NCBI GenBank assembly: GCA_958427155.1
Contig: CAUABB010000011.1
Span: 1 to 16,525 of the forward strand
Source of the DNA: an uncultured Oscillospiraceae bacterium
GTDB taxonomy: Bacteria; Bacillota; Clostridia; Oscillospirales; Ruminococcaceae
Reading direction: 5' to 3'
Length of the DNA: 16,525 nt
In this document: piece by piece, positions 14,393 through 16,525 of the stretch
How the letters are laid out: every line of letters begins with the position of its first letter
How positions within the stretch are numbered: the first letter of the stretch is position 1
Made by a program: the position numbers and the translations under genes
Notes under the pieces: model-generated
Databases searched by the model: none
What the model was told of the DNA's origin: nothing
What the model saw: only the letters and a program-made list of their open reading frames with translations

Positions 14393-14417
14393 GGGCCCCC
14401 GGCATAGCCGGGGGCCC
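14393..14417. repeat. GC-rich 11-bp hairpin
   Basis: GGGCCCCCGGC (14393-14403) pairs with GCCGGGGGCCC (14407-14417) around ATA. It is entirely G/C in an AT-rich context. No T-tract follows on either strand, so it is not a standard terminator by itself. It may back up the adjacent terminator as a 3'-end barrier. Confidence 0.85.
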
Positions 14418-14475
14418 TATTAAAATATTTTCATGCAAATAAAAACTTTTGGCATGCTTTAAAAGAGATATCCTT

Positions 14476-15495
14476 TTACCGATTCATTTCACTTTGAGGA
14501 CCAGTGGAATGGTGCGCCGCTATGATCACGTCAATTTCCCGCTTGTTGGTGCAGGGGAAATCTCCCGTAACGGTTTCTTTCATTGCCGCCATCGCGTTGC
14601 CGTATTCAACAGCTTTTTGCATGGAAAGCCCCGAAAGGATAGCGTAAAGCACGCCTGAAACATATGCGTCCCCGCTTCCGATTCGGTCAACAACATCAAT
14701 GTTTTGGTATGGCTCTTCTGTATAGAAAGCGTCTGTCTCCGCGTCATAAAGCAGAGAGGTAAAATCATGACTGGAAGGGCTGTTAATTTTGCGCATGGTA
14801 GTAGCTACAATTTTAAGCGAATAGGTGGAGGCGAATTCTTTTAAAATATCCTCCAGCCGACCGGTTCGGCCAAACATTCTCCTGCAGCTTTCTTCTGAGA
14901 TGAAAAGAATATCAATATAGGGCAGGACGGCTTCGATGGAAGCTTTTGCTTTTTCCTCACTCCAGAGATTTGCCCGGTAATTGACATCAAATGAAATCAA
15001 AGCCCCGTTTTCCTTGAATTTTTTCAACACAGCAGTAGCGTTTTTACACACTTCGTCCGATAGCGCAAGGGTAATGCCGCTGGTGTGGAAAAGGCGGGTG
15101 TTCTGATAAATAGAAGAAGGAAGTTCTTCCGCCTGAAAGCGGGTAACGGAAGAATTTTTTCGGTCGTAAACCACACTGGGCTTACGTGGCGCGGCACCGG
15201 CTTCCATATAGTATGTTCCGACTCGAGCGCCATCTTCCGTGTCGTCGATTACATAACAGTCGCTGACACCAAGGGTACGCATCTGACCGGTAATATAATC
15301 CCGGATGGCGTTGACCGGAAGCTTGGTTGCAAAGGCGGTTTTCAGGCCTAAAGCTGCGACTCCCGCCATAACGTTCAGTTCCGATCCGCCGGGACGGCTG
15401 TCAAGGGTATTGGCTCGGCAAAGCCGTTCTTTCCCAATTGGTGTGAGCCGGAGCATAACCTCTCCCAAGCTGATTGCGTCAAATTGTTTTTCCAT
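14476..15495 (-). CDS. kdgK: 2-keto-3-deoxygluconate kinase (PfkB family)
   Basis: A 339-residue PfkB-family sugar kinase that phosphorylates 2-keto-3-deoxygluconate to KDPG in the cytoplasm. What is seen: N-terminal GEVMLRLTP (11-19), substrate-side PGGSELNV (35-42), DVNYRANLW (170-178), which is typical of KDG kinases, and the C-terminal PfkB signature DRIGSGDAYVSG (270-281) with anion-hole GSG and catalytic Asp276. The neighbouring aldolase uses exactly its product, which decides KdgK over a generic ribokinase or fructokinase. GGAGGG is placed six bases before the ATG. It follows the aldolase by 17 bases and is the downstream gene of that operon. The length is normal and nothing is missing. 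Confidence 0.93.
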   Translation of the reverse strand: MEKQFDAISLGEVMLRLTPIGKERLCRANTLDSRPGGSELNVMAGVAALGLKTAFATKLPVNAIRDYITGQMRTLGVSDCYVIDDTEDGARVGTYYMEAGAAPRKPSVVYDRKNSSVTRFQAEELPSSIYQNTRLFHTSGITLALSDEVCKNATAVLKKFKENGALISFDVNYRANLWSEEKAKASIEAVLPYIDILFISEESCRRMFGRTGRLEDILKEFASTYSLKIVATTMRKINSPSSHDFTSLLYDAETDAFYTEEPYQNIDVVDRIGSGDAYVSGVLYAILSGLSMQKAVEYGNAMAAMKETVTGDFPCTNKREIDVIIAAHHSTGPQSEMNR

Positions 15496-15512
15496 GGCTG
15501 CCCTCCAACATT

Positions 15513-16478
15513 TTAAGCCTTTTGTTTGAGATGAACAGCAAAGCCGCCGATCTCTCCATCCAGGTAAATCAAATTCAGATTGCCGTTAGCGTCATACGTT
15601 TTACTTTCTTCGCAGAAAGTAAAACCTCTAGCGGAAAGGTGATAAACCGCCCGGCGAATATCGTTGGTCTGGATAGCGATATGGCCGTTTGTTCCCCGGC
15701 CGTTAAATTTCATGATTTCGATCACATCATCCATGAAGATGGAGTTTTCGCCGTCGTTCAGCATCATTCCGAAAAGAGCCTCGAACTGCTTGGCAGCTTT
15801 CATCGCTTCCGCACCGCCGGAACAGTTAATTCCGATATGAATTAATTTGAAGCCGAGCATTGTGGAAACCGCCTGCCGTGTCAGCGCTTCGATTTCATCA
15901 TACCGTTCTTCTTTTAGCAGAGTGTCGTTTACCATCCAGCTTCCGCCGCACGCTACAATCTTTTTAAAAGCGAGGTAATCGCAGAGGTTTTTTGATGAAA
16001 TACCGCCGGTTGGCATGAACCGAACATTATTGTAGGGAGCGCTCATTGCTTTAATCAGAGAAAGTCCGCCTATCGCTTCCGCCGGAAAGATTTTAACAGT
16101 GTCCAGTCCCAGTTCCAAAGCGGTTTCAACATTGCTGGGAGAAGAGCATCCCGGAATCATGGGCACGCCCTTTTCAATGCAATATTTTACAACATTAGGG
16201 TTCAGCCCGGGAGAAACGATAAACTTTGCCCCCGCCTTAATTGCGCTGTCCACCTGTTCTGTAGTCAGGACAGTACCGGCGCCCACAATCATCTCCGGGA
16301 ATTTTTCGGAAATCAGAGAGATCGCTTCGGCCGCTTCCTCCGTCCGAAAAGTAATTTCCGCGACTGGAAGTCCGCCTTTAATCAATGCGTTCGCCAACGG
16401 GATCGCTTTTGCAGCGTCATCGATCTTGACAACCGGAACAATACCGATTTTACTGATCTTCTCAAAAAGTTCGCACAT
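15513..16478 (-). CDS. eda: KDPG/KHG aldolase fused to a C-terminal VOC (glyoxalase-like) domain
   Basis: A 321-residue protein. Residues 1-210 are a complete class I KDPG/4-hydroxy-2-oxoglutarate aldolase, splitting KDPG to pyruvate and glyceraldehyde 3-phosphate. It has EITFRT (41-46) with Glu41 and Arg45, SPGLNP (89-94), and VKIFPAEA (128-135) with Schiff-base Lys129. These match E. coli Eda Glu45, Arg49 and Lys133 with a constant offset of four. Eda is normally about 210 residues. Residues 211-321 add a domain with the rhythm of a VOC/glyoxalase fold: KLIHIGINC (211-219), IEIMKFNG (253-260), GHIAIQTNDI (265-274) and a final GGFAVHL. His214, Glu254, His266 and His316 could bind metal. The ATG at 16478 is the first after an in-frame stop; its AAAGGA is rather distant (13 bases). 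The function of the added domain is unknown. Confidence 0.93.
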   Translation of the reverse strand: MCELFEKISKIGIVPVVKIDDAAKAIPLANALIKGGLPVAEITFRTEEAAEAISLISEKFPEMIVGAGTVLTTEQVDSAIKAGAKFIVSPGLNPNVVKYCIEKGVPMIPGCSSPSNVETALELGLDTVKIFPAEAIGGLSLIKAMSAPYNNVRFMPTGGISSKNLCDYLAFKKIVACGGSWMVNDTLLKEERYDEIEALTRQAVSTMLGFKLIHIGINCSGGAEAMKAAKQFEALFGMMLNDGENSIFMDDVIEIMKFNGRGTNGHIAIQTNDIRRAVYHLSARGFTFCEESKTYDANGNLNLIYLDGEIGGFAVHLKQKA

Positions 16479-16525
16479 GATATTGTTTCATTCCTTTCCC
16501 GCGGCCAATACCGGCTTTTAAAAGC

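Noticed and set aside
1..16525. CRISPR arrays, tRNA or rRNA genes, insertion sequences, prophage
   Set aside because: No regularly spaced repeats, cloverleaf, transposase or phage-like genes were seen on either strand.

Overview
The window looks like chromosomal DNA of a spore-forming, low-to-moderate GC Clostridia member, probably Oscillospiraceae/Ruminococcaceae-like. The evidence is an adjacent sipL-spoIVA pair (endospore coat assembly), lipoproteins with Gram-positive style lipoboxes, strong AGGAGG-type ribosome binding sites, a T-box leader and an anaerobic ferredoxin-dependent 2-oxoacid oxidoreductase. I saw no phage, insertion sequence, CRISPR, rRNA or tRNA signal. The taxonomic statement is inference; no search was run.

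Layout. (1) 1-1308, minus: 5' part of iorA, the alpha subunit of indolepyruvate:ferredoxin oxidoreductase, cut by the window edge. A complete T-box riboswitch (about 1393-1649) with its own promoter precedes it. (2) 1719-2965, minus: two small paralogous lipoproteins of unknown function, separated by a 353-base gap. (3) 3045-4001, minus: a D-2-hydroxyacid dehydrogenase, divergent from (4) 4194-5168, plus: a lipoprotein with a transglutaminase-like fold whose catalytic Cys position appears to be His. (5) 5508-8554, plus: sipL and spoIVA, 23 bases apart, ending in a perfect 17-bp terminator. (6) 8742-14300, plus: a tight four-gene export operon made of an HlyD/MacA-like lipoprotein adaptor, a 976-residue FtsX-type permease with two repeats, and two different ABC ATPases, the second carrying a C-terminal SpoVT/AbrB-like domain. 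(7) 14476-16478, minus: kdgK and a KDPG aldolase (eda) fused to a C-terminal VOC/glyoxalase-like domain. This operon converges on the ABC operon, and the two share a bidirectional terminator.

How the genes work together. SipL and SpoIVA form the base layer of the spore coat on the forespore outer membrane. KdgK phosphorylates 2-keto-3-deoxygluconate, and the aldolase splits the KDPG product to pyruvate and glyceraldehyde 3-phosphate. The adaptor, permease and two ATPases should form one MacB/LolCDE-like machine that moves a substrate out of, or through, the membrane; the substrate cannot be read from sequence. IorA should act with an IorB subunit that is probably encoded just beyond position 1.

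Most worth a second look: the T-box on iorA, whose structure fits a Met (AUG) specifier better than an aromatic one; the ABC ATPase-AbrB fusion in an asymmetric transporter; the aldolase-VOC fusion; the pseudo-transglutaminase lipoprotein; and the paired small lipoproteins.
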